Assembly (NCBI RefSeq): GCF_022206305.1
Contig: NZ_JAKOIW010000011.1
Span: forward strand, 157,327-221,326
DNA length: 64,000 bases
Reading direction: 5' to 3'
Source of the DNA: Gordonia sp. 'Campus'
GTDB lineage: Bacteria > Actinomycetota > Actinomycetes > Mycobacteriales > Mycobacteriaceae
Position numbers and translations under genes: made by a program
The notes under the pieces: model-generated
The model's input: only the letters and a program-made list of their open reading frames with translations
Told to the model about the DNA's origin: nothing
Databases searched by the model: none
Part shown: in pieces, positions 33,947-42,375 of the stretch
Layout of the letters: each line of letters starts with the position of its first letter
Numbering within the stretch: position 1 is the first letter of the stretch

Positions 33947-34732
33947 GTGACCACCACCGAACGTAACTATGCCCCCCTCTACGCCGCAGTCGGCGCCGGT
34001 GACTTTGCCGTCGCGCAGGTCACCGAGAAGTTCACCGAGCTGCGTGAGCGCACCGAGGCGGCCGCCGAGACCGCTCAGTCGCGCTTCGAGGCCCGCCTGA
34101 CCGAGACCCGTACGCGGATCAACGAGCTGCCCGAGACCGCGCAGTCGCGCTTCGACGAGGCCAAGACGCGCATCGGCTCGCTGTCCGAAGAGGTCCCCAG
34201 CGACCTCGACGAACTTCGCGGCAAGCTGACCGCCGACGAGCTCAAGAAGCTCGCCGATCCCTACGTCGAGAAGGCCTACGGCCTGTACACCTCGCTCGCC
34301 GAGCGTGGCGAGGCCACTCTCGAGCGCCTGCGCACCAAGCCGGTCGTCCAGGAGAACCTGTCGCGGGCCGAGAAGGTCTACAACGACGCGGTCGACCTGA
34401 CCGAGGACGCCCTGGGCGTCGTCTCCACGCAGACCCGCCTCGTCGGTGACCGTGCCGCGAAGCTGGCCGGCCGCGTGAGCGAAGAGGTCGAGGACGTCGC
34501 CGTCGCGATCGAGGAAGCCGGCAGCAACGTCAAGGAGCAGGCCGACGACGCAGCCAAGGAGATCGACGGCGCCGCAGGCACCGTCGAGGCCAAGGGCCGC
34601 GCCGCCAAGTCCTCGCCGGCCAAGAAGGTCGCCGAGGCCAAGGACACCTCCGTCCCCGCGGTCAAGAAGACCACCGCGAAGAAGGCGCCCGCCAAGAAGG
34701 CTCCCGTCAAGAAGCCGACCACTGCCAAGTAG
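33947..34732 (+). CDS. hbhA: Heparin-binding hemagglutinin HbhA
   Basis: A 261-residue surface-associated adhesin. A coiled-coil region (residues 5-175) includes two copies of ETAQSRF and the HbhA-like YAAVGAGDFAVAQVTEKFTELRER. A conserved block AEKVYNDAVDLTEDALGVVSTQTR precedes an acidic linker and a C-terminal Lys/Ala/Pro tail (AKKAPAKKAP type), which in mycobacterial HbhA binds heparan sulfate and can be methylated. GTG 33947 has GAAGGAG six bases upstream. By protein sequence this copy is closer to M. tuberculosis HbhA than the second copy at 42,376. Confidence 0.9.
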   Translation: MTTTERNYAPLYAAVGAGDFAVAQVTEKFTELRERTEAAAETAQSRFEARLTETRTRINELPETAQSRFDEAKTRIGSLSEEVPSDLDELRGKLTADELKKLADPYVEKAYGLYTSLAERGEATLERLRTKPVVQENLSRAEKVYNDAVDLTEDALGVVSTQTRLVGDRAAKLAGRVSEEVEDVAVAIEEAGSNVKEQADDAAKEIDGAAGTVEAKGRAAKSSPAKKVAEAKDTSVPAVKKTTAKKAPAKKAPVKKPTTAK

Positions 34733-34748
34733 TCTCTGGCGCAGTCGA

Positions 34749-34782
34749 ACCGACGCCCCCGCCATTGTGCGGGGGCGTCGGT
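34749..34782 (+). terminator. Intrinsic terminator after hbhA
   Basis: A perfect 14-bp stem (ACCGACGCCCCCGC and GCGGGGGCGTCGGT) with a 6-base loop is followed by CGTTTC. Confidence 0.8.
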
Positions 34783-34819
34783 CGTTTCGGATCGGGTGCC
34801 CGCCTCCCGCGGCCGTGTC

Positions 34820-34855
34820 TCCGTCGCGCTGATCAGATCTGATCAGCGCGACGGA
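34820..34855. terminator. Perfect 36-bp palindrome at the 3' end of the AbiEi-like gene
   Basis: The sequence reads the same on both strands for 36 bases, centred between 34,837 and 34,838 with GATCAGATCTGATC in the middle. It contains the TGA stop of the leftward gene (34,843-34,845). As RNA it would form a long stem with no U-run; as DNA it could cruciform or bind a protein. Confidence 0.6.
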
Positions 34856-35847
34856 AGTGGCGACGCGGGAAGGGCGGGCATGAGTTCGAGATCCACGAGC
34901 CAGGTGCGGAGCAGGTCGAGGAACGAACCGTCTTCGAGTATCGCCCAGGTCCAGCGCACGACGATCGGACCGAGTGCCCGGATCTCGTCTTCGCGGAGTT
35001 TCTCCTGCACGATCACGTCGGCAACGGTCTTGCCGGCTTCCCGGAACCGGCCGTACTTCACCATCCCGTCGAACTCGCCCACCAGCTTGCCTTCCCAGTC
35101 GAAGTCGGCGCGATAGACGCCGCTCCGCCCACGGAACTCGTGCTGTAGGCGCGGCGTCGGCAGGTGCGCGTCGATCATCTGCGCGCGACTCCAGGACTCG
35201 CCGACGCTCTCGGCCGCCTTGTCGGCGAGGACCAGAGCGCGGCGCGCAACTCTTCCGCCTTGCCGACGACGCGATGTGAGGATCGTGTCCATGACCTCTC
35301 GATCGGCACCTGCACGCAGCGCTTGGTCGAATGCGGTGAGCGCTTGTGCGAAGTCGCCTCCGGAGGCCACATCGACGGCGGTCCGCTCCAGGCAGGTGAC
35401 GAGCACATCGTCGACGACGACGAGCTCATCGTCCGACAGGGGTGCCGCGTGAACGTGGCGATGGGTGGCGATGAAACCGCCGGCCATCTTGCCGTTGGTG
35501 ACGTGAACCCGCGTAGTGTCCGGCTTCAGCAACGGGATGCCGAGCACGGCCGCAGCGGAGGCATGACTCAACGGCAGCGTAGGTCCCGTCGTGGTCTGGG
35601 AGGTCGCGACCGCGATCGACTTGAGCCGGTGCAACTCCTGGGCACCGTCATGCCCGGCGAAGCCGTCGGAGTTCGAGACGAATACGCCGGGAACGAGGCG
35701 AATGAGATGGCCGGCGGCAACTGCTGACGCGAGTAGGTTGTCGGAGAACGCTGCTTCGAGAGCGTCTCCACGGCGGATGAGACCGTGCCGGTCCAGTGGG
35801 TAACTGATCATCTCTGTTCGACGCAGACGGCGTCGATTCGGATCCAT
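34843..35847 (-). CDS. AbiEi-like/DUF559-type protein
   Basis: A 334-residue protein of a class common in actinobacteria. The N-terminal segment YPLDRHGLIRRGDAL and LIRLVPGVFV resemble the winged-helix domain of AbiEi antitoxins. The C-terminal part (GVYRADFDWEGKLVGEFDGMVKYGR) has the Asp..Glu-x-Asp pattern of DUF559/Vsr-like endonuclease folds. No AbiEii-type toxin gene is adjacent, so it does not look like a functional toxin-antitoxin pair. The start is uncertain: ATG 35847 or ATG 35811, both without a strong ribosome site. Confidence 0.65.
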   Translation of the reverse strand: MDPNRRRLRRTEMISYPLDRHGLIRRGDALEAAFSDNLLASAVAAGHLIRLVPGVFVSNSDGFAGHDGAQELHRLKSIAVATSQTTTGPTLPLSHASAAAVLGIPLLKPDTTRVHVTNGKMAGGFIATHRHVHAAPLSDDELVVVDDVLVTCLERTAVDVASGGDFAQALTAFDQALRAGADREVMDTILTSRRRQGGRVARRALVLADKAAESVGESWSRAQMIDAHLPTPRLQHEFRGRSGVYRADFDWEGKLVGEFDGMVKYGRFREAGKTVADVIVQEKLREDEIRALGPIVVRWTWAILEDGSFLDLLRTWLVDLELMPALPASPLPSR

Positions 35848-35875
35848 CGCGTCATGCCCGACCCTCCCGCGGCCG

Positions 35876-36412
35876 TCAGGGCGAACGGATGGTGAGGACT
35901 GCGAGGGCACCGTCGTCGCTGCGGTAGGTGTGCGCGGCATCGGAAAGCCACTGCAGTGATTCGCCTGGCCCCGCGGCGCGCTCGTCGCCGACGGGTCCGG
36001 CGACCAGGTGGCCGCTGACGACGTGGACATGCTCGACGACGCCTGGGCCGTGCGCGGGGGACTCTCGGATCCCGCCCGGGGTCACGCGTAGCCAGAAGAC
36101 TTCGGTGACCGACCCGTCGTCGTGGTGCTCGACATGCAGCAGGCGGGCAGACAGGTGCGGACTCGCGCCCTCGGTGCCCGTGTCCTCGCCGAGCAGGGCG
36201 GTCAGCGGAACGCCGAGGGGCCCGGCCACCGCATAGAGGGTGTCCAGCGTCGGATTTCGTTGGCCTGCTTCGAGTTCGGACAGTGAGCCCTTGCCGATCC
36301 CGGCTTCCCGGGCCAGCGCGGACAGGGACAGCCCGCGACGGTGGCGCAGGGTGGTGATCCGGGTGCCGACCGAGCGTCGTCGGTCCTCGCCGTCGGTCAT
36401 CGTCGTGGTCAC
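35876..36412 (-). CDS. XRE-cupin transcriptional regulator
   Basis: A 178-residue regulator with an N-terminal HTH (TRITTLRHRRGLSLSALAREAGIGKGSLSELEAGQRNPTL) and a C-terminal cupin (residues 95-175) with HVEHHDDGS and VEHVHVVSGHLVAGP. This type controls neighbouring transporter or catabolic genes in response to small acids or amines. An alternative start is ATG 36400. It is divergent from benE-like transporter gene at 36,475 with a 62-base intergenic region. Confidence 0.87.
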   Translation of the reverse strand: MTTTMTDGEDRRRSVGTRITTLRHRRGLSLSALAREAGIGKGSLSELEAGQRNPTLDTLYAVAGPLGVPLTALLGEDTGTEGASPHLSARLLHVEHHDDGSVTEVFWLRVTPGGIRESPAHGPGVVEHVHVVSGHLVAGPVGDERAAGPGESLQWLSDAAHTYRSDDGALAVLTIRSP

Positions 36413-36462
36413 TGTCCTGTCGGGGCCGCCTGGGTGTGTTCTGTTTACGGAACGATACCGGT

Positions 36463-36468
36463 TATGCT
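36463..36468 (+). promoter_or_regulatory. -10 element for the BenE-like gene
   Basis: TATGCT lies six bases before ATG 36475, a leaderless-type arrangement. A TTTACGG/ACCGGTT region just upstream may hold the operator of the divergent XRE-cupin regulator. Confidence 0.45.
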
Positions 36469-36474
36469 CGCGGC

Positions 36475-37653
36475 ATGACCAGTCCCGGATCGTCGGCGCG
36501 AAGCGAGCCGATCATCGCCGGCGTCGTCACGTCGCTCGTCGGATTCACCTCGTCCTTTGTCGTGGTGGTCACCGGCCTGCGCGCGGTGGGAGCCTCGCCG
36601 GCTCAGGCCGCGTCGGGTCTGCTCGCGCTCACGGTGATGTTCGGTCTCGGGACGATCCTGTTGTCGCTGCGCACCCGCCGTCCGGTGACATTGGCGTGGT
36701 CGACGCCGGGGGCCGCGCTCCTGGCGTCGATGGGGACGTCCTACCAAGGCGGTTGGTCCGCGGCGGTCGGCGCGTTCCTGCTCGTCGGCGTTCTGGTCCT
36801 CGCGACGGGCCTCGTGCCGGCCCTTGGTGACCTGATCGGCCGAATCCCGACGCCTATCGCGCAGGCGATGCTCGCCGGGGTACTCCTCTCCCTGTGCCTC
36901 GCGCCGATGAAATCCCTGGCCGTGCAACCATGGTCGACGCTGCCGATCCTGATCGTGTGGCTGCTCGCGATGCGATGGCTCACCAGATGGGCTCTGCCGC
37001 TGGCGCTGGCCACCGCGCTGATCGCGATCGGCGTCAACCTCGCTCTGGACGGATACGACGGCTGGGCGACCGCCTCGTGGCTGCCCCGACTGGCCTGGAC
37101 GACACCGAGCTTCGACGCCGCGGCCGTCGTCGGACTCGCGGTACCGCTCTACCTCGTCACGATGGCATCGCAGAACGTGCCGGGGGTGGCCGTGCTGAAA
37201 TCGTTCGGTTACGAAACTCCCTGGCGCCCGGCCATGTTCGTGACCGGAGCGGGAACGGTCATCGGCGCGCCGTTCGGTGGTCACGCGATCAACCTCGCGG
37301 CACTCTCGGCTGCGCTGGCCGCGGGACCGGAGGCCGGCGCAGACCGGTCACGACGCTGGATCGCCGGTGTCGCAACGGGTTCGACGAGCCTCGTGCTCGC
37401 CGTGCTGTCCGGGGCGCTGGTGACGATCACCGCGATCGCGCCGGACGGGTTGCTCGAAGCCGTTGCGGGACTGGCCCTCTTGGCGACCTTCGTCGCTGCC
37501 ATCACCGGGGCATTCGACCGTGAGGAACTCCGCATACCGGCGGCACTGACCTTCGTGACCGCGGCGGCGGGTGTGACCTTCGCCGGCATCGGCGGGGCCT
37601 TTTGGGCCCTCGTCGTGGGTCTGTTTGCGCACGGAGTGCTACGCAGGAGGTGA
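36475..37653 (+). CDS. BenE family benzoate/H+ symporter-like permease
   Basis: A 392-residue integral membrane protein with 11-12 hydrophobic helices. Family features are FVVVVTGLRAVGASPAQAASGL, TRRPVTLAWSTPGAALL, LYLVTMASQNVPGVAVLKSFGY and APFGGHAINLAALSAAL. BenE transports benzoate in Acinetobacter; the true substrate here is unknown since no benzoate genes are in the window. It is probably regulated by the divergent XRE-cupin gene. The C-terminus is followed by a tandem repeat region. Confidence 0.88.
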   Translation: MTSPGSSARSEPIIAGVVTSLVGFTSSFVVVVTGLRAVGASPAQAASGLLALTVMFGLGTILLSLRTRRPVTLAWSTPGAALLASMGTSYQGGWSAAVGAFLLVGVLVLATGLVPALGDLIGRIPTPIAQAMLAGVLLSLCLAPMKSLAVQPWSTLPILIVWLLAMRWLTRWALPLALATALIAIGVNLALDGYDGWATASWLPRLAWTTPSFDAAAVVGLAVPLYLVTMASQNVPGVAVLKSFGYETPWRPAMFVTGAGTVIGAPFGGHAINLAALSAALAAGPEAGADRSRRWIAGVATGSTSLVLAVLSGALVTITAIAPDGLLEAVAGLALLATFVAAITGAFDREELRIPAALTFVTAAAGVTFAGIGGAFWALVVGLFAHGVLRRR

Positions 37654-37741
37654 GTTCAGCGGCGGGTCAGGCACGGCTCGTCGCTGCGCACTTCACCTGT
37701 TCGGCCAGCGCTGTGGGGTGGTGGCACTCGACGGTCTCGGC

Positions 37742-37859
37742 CGCACGGTCGACGGGAATGGACGCACGGTCGACGGGAATCGACGCACAGTCGACGGAAA
37801 TTAATGCACGGTCGACGGGAATCGACGCACGGTCGACGGGAATCGACGCACGGTCGACG
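37742..37859. repeat. 21-bp tandem repeat (about 5.6 units)
   Basis: Six units of CGCACGGTCGACGGGAATCGA type run from 37,742 to 37,859. Units 2, 5 and (apart from its first base) 4 are identical; unit 3 (37,784-37,804) is degenerate and the last is truncated. Each has a central GTCGAC. The array abuts the stop of the leftward PPK2 gene. There are no spacers, so it is not a CRISPR array. Confidence 0.9.
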
Positions 37860-38711
37860 TCAGTCGGCGGCGGCGAGCCGCTTCTTCTCGGCCTCGACGT
37901 CGAAATCGGCTGCCGGCCAATCCAGGCGGAGGGCCGAGAGTGTGTGGATCAGCAGTTCGCACACCGCGAGACGCGCGAACCACTTGTGGTCGGAGGGGAT
38001 GACGAACCAGGGGGCGGCGTCGCGGTCGGTGAGGTCGAAGACCGCCTGGTAGGCCTCGAGGTAGTCGTCCCAGTAACCGCGCTCGTCGATGTCTCCCGGG
38101 TTGTACTTCCAGTACTTGTCCGGTCGTTCGAGCCGTTCGGTGAGCCGCTTCTTCTGCTCGTCCTTGGAGACGACGAGGCAACACTTGATGATCGTCGTCC
38201 CGGACGCGACGAGGTCGGACTCGAACTTGTTGATCAGCTCGTAGCGTTTCTCCCACTCGGATCGAGGCACCAGTCCGTGCACGCGCACGGGCAGGACGTC
38301 CTCGTAGTGGGACCGATCGAAGATCCCGATCCGCCCGGCGGGCGGAAGGGCTCGGTGGATGCGCCACAGGAAGTCGTGCTGCAGCTCCTCTTTCGTGGGC
38401 TTTCCGAAACCCCGGACGGTCAGGCCCTGGGGGTCCATCATGCCCCCGACATGACGCACGATCCCGCCCTTGCCTGCGGTGTCCATACCCTGCAGGACGA
38501 GCAGTACGGAGCGGTGGTCACCCGATCGGCCGTTGGCGTACAACAACTCCTGCAGATCGGCGAGCACCTCGCCCCGCTCGGACAGGAGCCGGGTGCCCGC
38601 GTCCTTGTCGCCACGGAATCCCGGGGTCGTGTCGGCGTCGAAGTCGGCGATCGGGCCGATGGCGCTCGCGCGCAACGCGTCGACCGCGGGCATGGACCAA
38701 CCGTTGCTCAT
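37860..38711 (-). CDS. Polyphosphate kinase 2 family protein (class II/III type)
   Basis: A 283-residue PPK2 paralogue. The P-loop is VLQGMDTAGKGGIVRHVGGMM, the Walker B/lid region is GIFDRSHYEDVLPVRVHG, and the motif KYNPGDIDERGYWDDYLEAYQ is typical for polyphosphate:AMP or NDP phosphotransferases rather than the class I enzyme at 5,787. It phosphorylates nucleotides from polyphosphate. The ATG (38,711) overlaps the TGA of the upstream SDR gene (ATGA), so it is translationally coupled. Confidence 0.88.
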   Translation of the reverse strand: MSNGWSMPAVDALRASAIGPIADFDADTTPGFRGDKDAGTRLLSERGEVLADLQELLYANGRSGDHRSVLLVLQGMDTAGKGGIVRHVGGMMDPQGLTVRGFGKPTKEELQHDFLWRIHRALPPAGRIGIFDRSHYEDVLPVRVHGLVPRSEWEKRYELINKFESDLVASGTTIIKCCLVVSKDEQKKRLTERLERPDKYWKYNPGDIDERGYWDDYLEAYQAVFDLTDRDAAPWFVIPSDHKWFARLAVCELLIHTLSALRLDWPAADFDVEAEKKRLAAAD

Positions 38712-39526
38712 GCCGATGTCTCCCGGCCTGCGGAGGGGGTGGCCGGTGGCGGGAACAACGGCCCGCCACCGAACGCATCGCGATGTGAGTCCGGCTGTGC
38801 ACCATCGTTGTTGACGATGCCGTAACCCTCGCCGAGTTCAGCGGTCACGAGTGTGCGCCCGCTCAGGCCGGGCAGTTGCGGGTCGGAGGCCAGGCGCGCG
38901 ATCACCCGGCCGACGAATTCGGGGTCCTCGGCGCGGGCCAGGGAGAAGCCGGCGAACTCCTCGACCCCGAGCGACAGCAGGAGTTCGGTGCGAATCAGAC
39001 CGAGCCACAACGACACCGCGCTCACGCCCGTGCCGTCGAGCTCGACGGCCATGTCGGCCGCCATCTTGTCCAGGGCGGTCTTGCTCATGCCGTAGAGCAC
39101 CGAGTGCAGGTGGCCACGCGAACCGAACGAGGAGATGTTGGCGATCAGGCCGCTGCCGGCGACGGTCATCATGCGGGCCGCGTGCACCGAGGCCACGTAG
39201 TGCGCTCGGAGTCCGACGCCGATGAGGGTGTCCCAGTCGTCGACCGGCCGCTGCCAGAACGGATCCGAGAATCCGCCGAAGCCGCGTGGTGCGGCCCAAG
39301 CGTTGTTGACGAGCAGGTCGAGTCGTCCGCTTGTCGTAGAGATCTCCTCGAACACCGCGGCGACGGACTCGTCGTCGGTGTGATCGCAGGCAAGAGCGAC
39401 AGCGCCGTCCGGGCCGGAGCCCTTGCGTGACGTGACATACGTGGTCCACCCGTCGTCGACCAGTGCACGCGCGATCCCGAACCCGACTCCCCGGCTTCCG
39501 CCGGTCACGAGCGCGACGCGGCTCAC
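38708..39526 (-). CDS. Short-chain dehydrogenase/reductase
   Basis: A 272-residue SDR. The cofactor motif is VTGGSRGVGFGIARAL and the core NNAWA replaces the common NNAG; the catalytic Tyr and Lys are in YGMSKTALDKM with Ser in NISSFGSRG. The substrate is unknown. GTG 39526 is the natural start, and it overlaps the TGA of the TetR gene by four bases (GTGA). The tail (about residues 245-272) is Pro/Gly-rich. Confidence 0.87.
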   Translation of the reverse strand: MSRVALVTGGSRGVGFGIARALVDDGWTTYVTSRKGSGPDGAVALACDHTDDESVAAVFEEISTTSGRLDLLVNNAWAAPRGFGGFSDPFWQRPVDDWDTLIGVGLRAHYVASVHAARMMTVAGSGLIANISSFGSRGHLHSVLYGMSKTALDKMAADMAVELDGTGVSAVSLWLGLIRTELLLSLGVEEFAGFSLARAEDPEFVGRVIARLASDPQLPGLSGRTLVTAELGEGYGIVNNDGAQPDSHRDAFGGGPLFPPPATPSAGRETSA

Positions 39527-40323
39527 GGCAGCCCGGGAGCGTCGGGGGACGCGTCGAAGAGCGTCGGCGGAGCCGCCACGAACGCCTCGCGGGAACCGTT
39601 GACCTTCCACACGCCGACCACGGCGCTCCACACCATCATGGTCAGATAATCCACGACTTCGTCCGCGTCGAGCGTGCGATTGGACATCCACCAGTCGACG
39701 ACGTGCTGAATCCCCCCGACGAGCGCGTGCGACCACAGCTCGGCGCCCGTGGTGTCGGCGCCCCGTTCCGCCATGCGCATCTGGATGCTGCTCATGACCA
39801 GCTGGGTGACCAGCCGGACGGAGTCGGCGGGAGCCGGCGAGGAGGTCGGAGAACTGGCCAGTGCGAACCGGTACAGGTTCGGCTCGTCGTCGACGGCGTG
39901 GACGTACACCCCGATGATGGTGTGCGTGAGCGTGTACTCGTCGACGTCGTCGGCGATCGCCTCGGTCAGCCGCGGCCAGATGGTGGTCTCGAAGAAGCGT
40001 GCCGTGGTGGCGACACCGAGGTCACTCTTGTCGGTGAAGTAGCGGTACAGGACGGTCTTGGACACGCCGATGTGTGCGGCGATCTCGTCCATGCCCACAT
40101 CGGCGCCGAGGTCGCGGACCGCGGCGATGACACCGTCGGTGAGTTCGGTGCGTCGAGCGAGCTTGTGCTTCTCCCAGCGCTGTTTGCGTCCGTCGGGTTT
40201 GGCCCCGGTCTCGGCGACCGACTCGGTCACCGAGGTCAGCACCTGTTCGAGACCGCGCGTCACATTGGCCGCGGCCGCCACTGCTGCGCGCGCGGCGGCC
40301 GCTGGTTTGGGGCGGTTGGCCAT
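39523..40323 (-). CDS. TetR family regulator (Rv0472c-like)
   Basis: A 266-residue regulator with an Ala-rich N-terminal extension of about 60 residues and an HTH at about 75-110 (GMDEIAAHIGVSKTVLYRYFTDKSDL). The divergent DUF445 gene 41 bases away matches the Rv0472c/Rv0473 arrangement. It is the first gene of a TetR-SDR-PPK2 operon with 4-base overlaps. ATG 40323 is used; GTG 40326 is alternative. Confidence 0.88.
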   Translation of the reverse strand: MANRPKPAAAARAAVAAAANVTRGLEQVLTSVTESVAETGAKPDGRKQRWEKHKLARRTELTDGVIAAVRDLGADVGMDEIAAHIGVSKTVLYRYFTDKSDLGVATTARFFETTIWPRLTEAIADDVDEYTLTHTIIGVYVHAVDDEPNLYRFALASSPTSSPAPADSVRLVTQLVMSSIQMRMAERGADTTGAELWSHALVGGIQHVVDWWMSNRTLDADEVVDYLTMMVWSAVVGVWKVNGSREAFVAAPPTLFDASPDAPGLP

Positions 40324-40364
40324 CACGCAGCCAGCGTAGTCGCTCGATGGGTGACACTGGTCCC

Positions 40365-41705
40365 ATGGCATCGACAGTCATCCCAGGAGTCGCCGGTCAG
40401 CACGAGGGGCCGCCGGCAAAGGCGTCCTCGCCCGGTTTCGGTGAGAACGGCGCCGGCGACGCGGGCAGGCGCAAAGATCTGCGCAAGATGAAGGCGGTGG
40501 CGACCGGGTTCCTTGTGTTCGCCGCGATCGTCTACCTGTTCACCCGCTACCTCGAGCATCGGGACGGCACCGATGTGGCGGCGTGGGTCGGCTACGTGCG
40601 GGCGGCGTCGGAGGCCGGAATGGTGGGTGCGCTGGCCGACTGGTTCGCGGTGACCGCCCTCTTCCGTCATCCGCTGGGCATCCCGATTCCCCACACGGCC
40701 CTGATCCGGAAGAAGAAGGACGACATCGGAGATCAACTCGGGGGCTTCATCGAGGAGAACTTCATGACGCCCGACGTGGTGGTCTACCGCGCCGAGCAGT
40801 TGGACCTGCCGCGACGGTTGTCGACGTGGGTCGCCGACCCGCGCAACGCACCGCGGGTGAGCGGCGAAGCCGCACGGGCGATCAAGCTCGCCGCCGAGAT
40901 GCTGCGCGACGAGGACGTCGAGCAACTCATCCAGGCAGCGCTGAAGTGGGCGGCCGAACCGCAGTGGGCGCCACCGACCGGACGCATCCTCGAACAGCTC
41001 ATCGCCGAGGACCGGTTGGAGCCGGTCTTCCAGATGCTGTGCGATCGCGCCCACGAGTGGGCACTGGGCAGCCAGGAGTTGATCGACCGGGTGGTGGACC
41101 GCGACGGCCCGCAGTGGACGCCCAAGTTCGTGAACAACCTCGTGGGCGACCGGATCCATCGCGAACTGGTCGACTTCACCTACAAGGTGCGGGTCGACCC
41201 GGACCACGAGATGCGCCGGGCCATGCACGAATTCGTGGAGAAGTTCGCCAACGACCTGCAGCACGATCCCGACATGATCGAGAAGTTCGAGACCATCAAG
41301 CTCGAACTGGTCGGGCGCGACGAGGTGACCGGCGCCGCGTCGACGGCGTGGAAGACCGGCAAGGCCGTCATCGAGCAGATGCTCTCCGATCCCAACAGCA
41401 CCCTGCGGAACACGTTGTCGGACTCGATCATCCAGCTCGCCGAGCGGATCCGCGACGACCGCCCGCTGCAGGAGAAGATGAACGGCTGGGTCGCGCGGGT
41501 GGCGCACCACGTCGCGGCGAACTACTCGCAGGAGATCATCTCGGTCATCACCGAGACGGTCCGCGGCTGGGATGCCGACGACACGAGCCGCAAGATCGAA
41601 CTCCAGGTGGGGCGCGATCTCCAGTTCATCCGGATCAACGGCACCGTCGTCGGTGCGCTGGCCGGACTGGTCATCTACTCGACGTCGGTGTTGATCTTCT
41701 CGTGA
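40365..41705 (+). CDS. DUF445 membrane protein (Rv0473-like)
   Basis: A 446-residue protein. One membrane helix follows the basic AGRRKDLRKMKAVATG (residues 45-62), then the DUF445 signature EAGMVGALADWFAVTALFRHPLGIPIPHTALI, a long helical cytoplasmic or periplasmic part and a C-terminal membrane helix (about 425-445). Its function is unknown. ATG 40365 is chosen over ATG 40347. It precedes the XRE/HbhA pair as in M. tuberculosis. Confidence 0.87.
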   Translation: MASTVIPGVAGQHEGPPAKASSPGFGENGAGDAGRRKDLRKMKAVATGFLVFAAIVYLFTRYLEHRDGTDVAAWVGYVRAASEAGMVGALADWFAVTALFRHPLGIPIPHTALIRKKKDDIGDQLGGFIEENFMTPDVVVYRAEQLDLPRRLSTWVADPRNAPRVSGEAARAIKLAAEMLRDEDVEQLIQAALKWAAEPQWAPPTGRILEQLIAEDRLEPVFQMLCDRAHEWALGSQELIDRVVDRDGPQWTPKFVNNLVGDRIHRELVDFTYKVRVDPDHEMRRAMHEFVEKFANDLQHDPDMIEKFETIKLELVGRDEVTGAASTAWKTGKAVIEQMLSDPNSTLRNTLSDSIIQLAERIRDDRPLQEKMNGWVARVAHHVAANYSQEIISVITETVRGWDADDTSRKIELQVGRDLQFIRINGTVVGALAGLVIYSTSVLIFS

Positions 41706-41761
41706 GGGTCATCTCCTGAGCGCCGCCCACGGCAGGGACGCCCCGCGCATTAGCTGTGTGC

Positions 41762-41790
41762 TTGCACGGGTTAGCAGTGGTGTTGATACT
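41762..41790 (+). promoter_or_regulatory. Promoter of the XRE-HbhA2 operon with TTAGCA repeats
   Basis: TTGCAC (41,762-41,767), 17 bases, and GATACT (41,785-41,790) form a promoter. It carries TTAGCA words at 41,750 (ATTAGC) and 41,771, in the same positions relative to the -35 as in the hbhA promoter at 33,701-33,743. A leader of about 90 bases follows. Confidence 0.62.
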
Positions 41791-41883
41791 GGGAGAACGG
41801 GCCGCATGTGGTCACCCGGCCCGTTTCGGTGAAGTCGGCCGACGGCCGAACGGCACCGGTGAGCCCACACGAACGGAGCGTTG

Positions 41884-42372
41884 ATGCAGTCCGAGAAGGA
41901 CGAGCAGTCCCTCGACGCGGAGGGCGCCGTCGAATCACGGGAGACGACAGCGGATTCCGACTCCGAGGAGTCCGGCGACGCCACCACCGCGATCGCCGTC
42001 GAAGCGGTCGAGGCCGTGGCCAACGCCGCTCAGGACATCGGCGCGTTCATCCGATCTCAGCGTGTCGCGGGCAAGGTCTCGCTGCGTCAGCTCGCGGAAC
42101 GGGCCGGTGTGAGCAATCCGTATCTCAGCCAGATCGAACGCGGACTGCGCAAGCCGTCGGCCGAGGTGCTCGCCCAGATCGCCAAGGGACTGCGCGTGTC
42201 TGCCGAGGTGTTGTACGTCCGGGCAGGGATTCTCGAAGAACGGCCCGCGAGTCCGGTCCGTGATGCTCTGATCGCAGATGACTCCATCAACGAGCGTCAG
42301 AAGCAGATGTTGCTGGAGATCTACGAGTCATTCCGCAAAGAGAACACGATCGAGTCGACCGGCAGGGAGTAG
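41884..42372 (+). CDS. XRE-family regulator (Rv0474-like)
   Basis: A 162-residue protein with an acidic N-terminal 40 residues (EEGDAT type) and an HTH at about 50-110 (FIRSQRVAGKVSLRQLAERAGVSNPYLSQIERGLRKPSAEV). The C-terminal part is helical. M. tuberculosis Rv0474, just before hbhA, has been described as a copper-responsive regulator; whether this one senses copper is unknown. ATG 41884 has GGAG upstream. The next gene begins 3 bases after its stop, so the two form an operon. Confidence 0.9.
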   Translation: MQSEKDEQSLDAEGAVESRETTADSDSEESGDATTAIAVEAVEAVANAAQDIGAFIRSQRVAGKVSLRQLAERAGVSNPYLSQIERGLRKPSAEVLAQIAKGLRVSAEVLYVRAGILEERPASPVRDALIADDSINERQKQMLLEIYESFRKENTIESTGRE

Positions 42373-42375
42373 CTG

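Noticed and set aside
37742..37859. CRISPR array
   Set aside because: Units are contiguous with no spacers, and no cas gene is near.
37602..38825. Rightward frame with ARSTGID-type repeats over the 21-bp array
   Set aside because: The repeats give a regular peptide only because 21 is a multiple of three; the rest is antisense to PPK2 and SDR.
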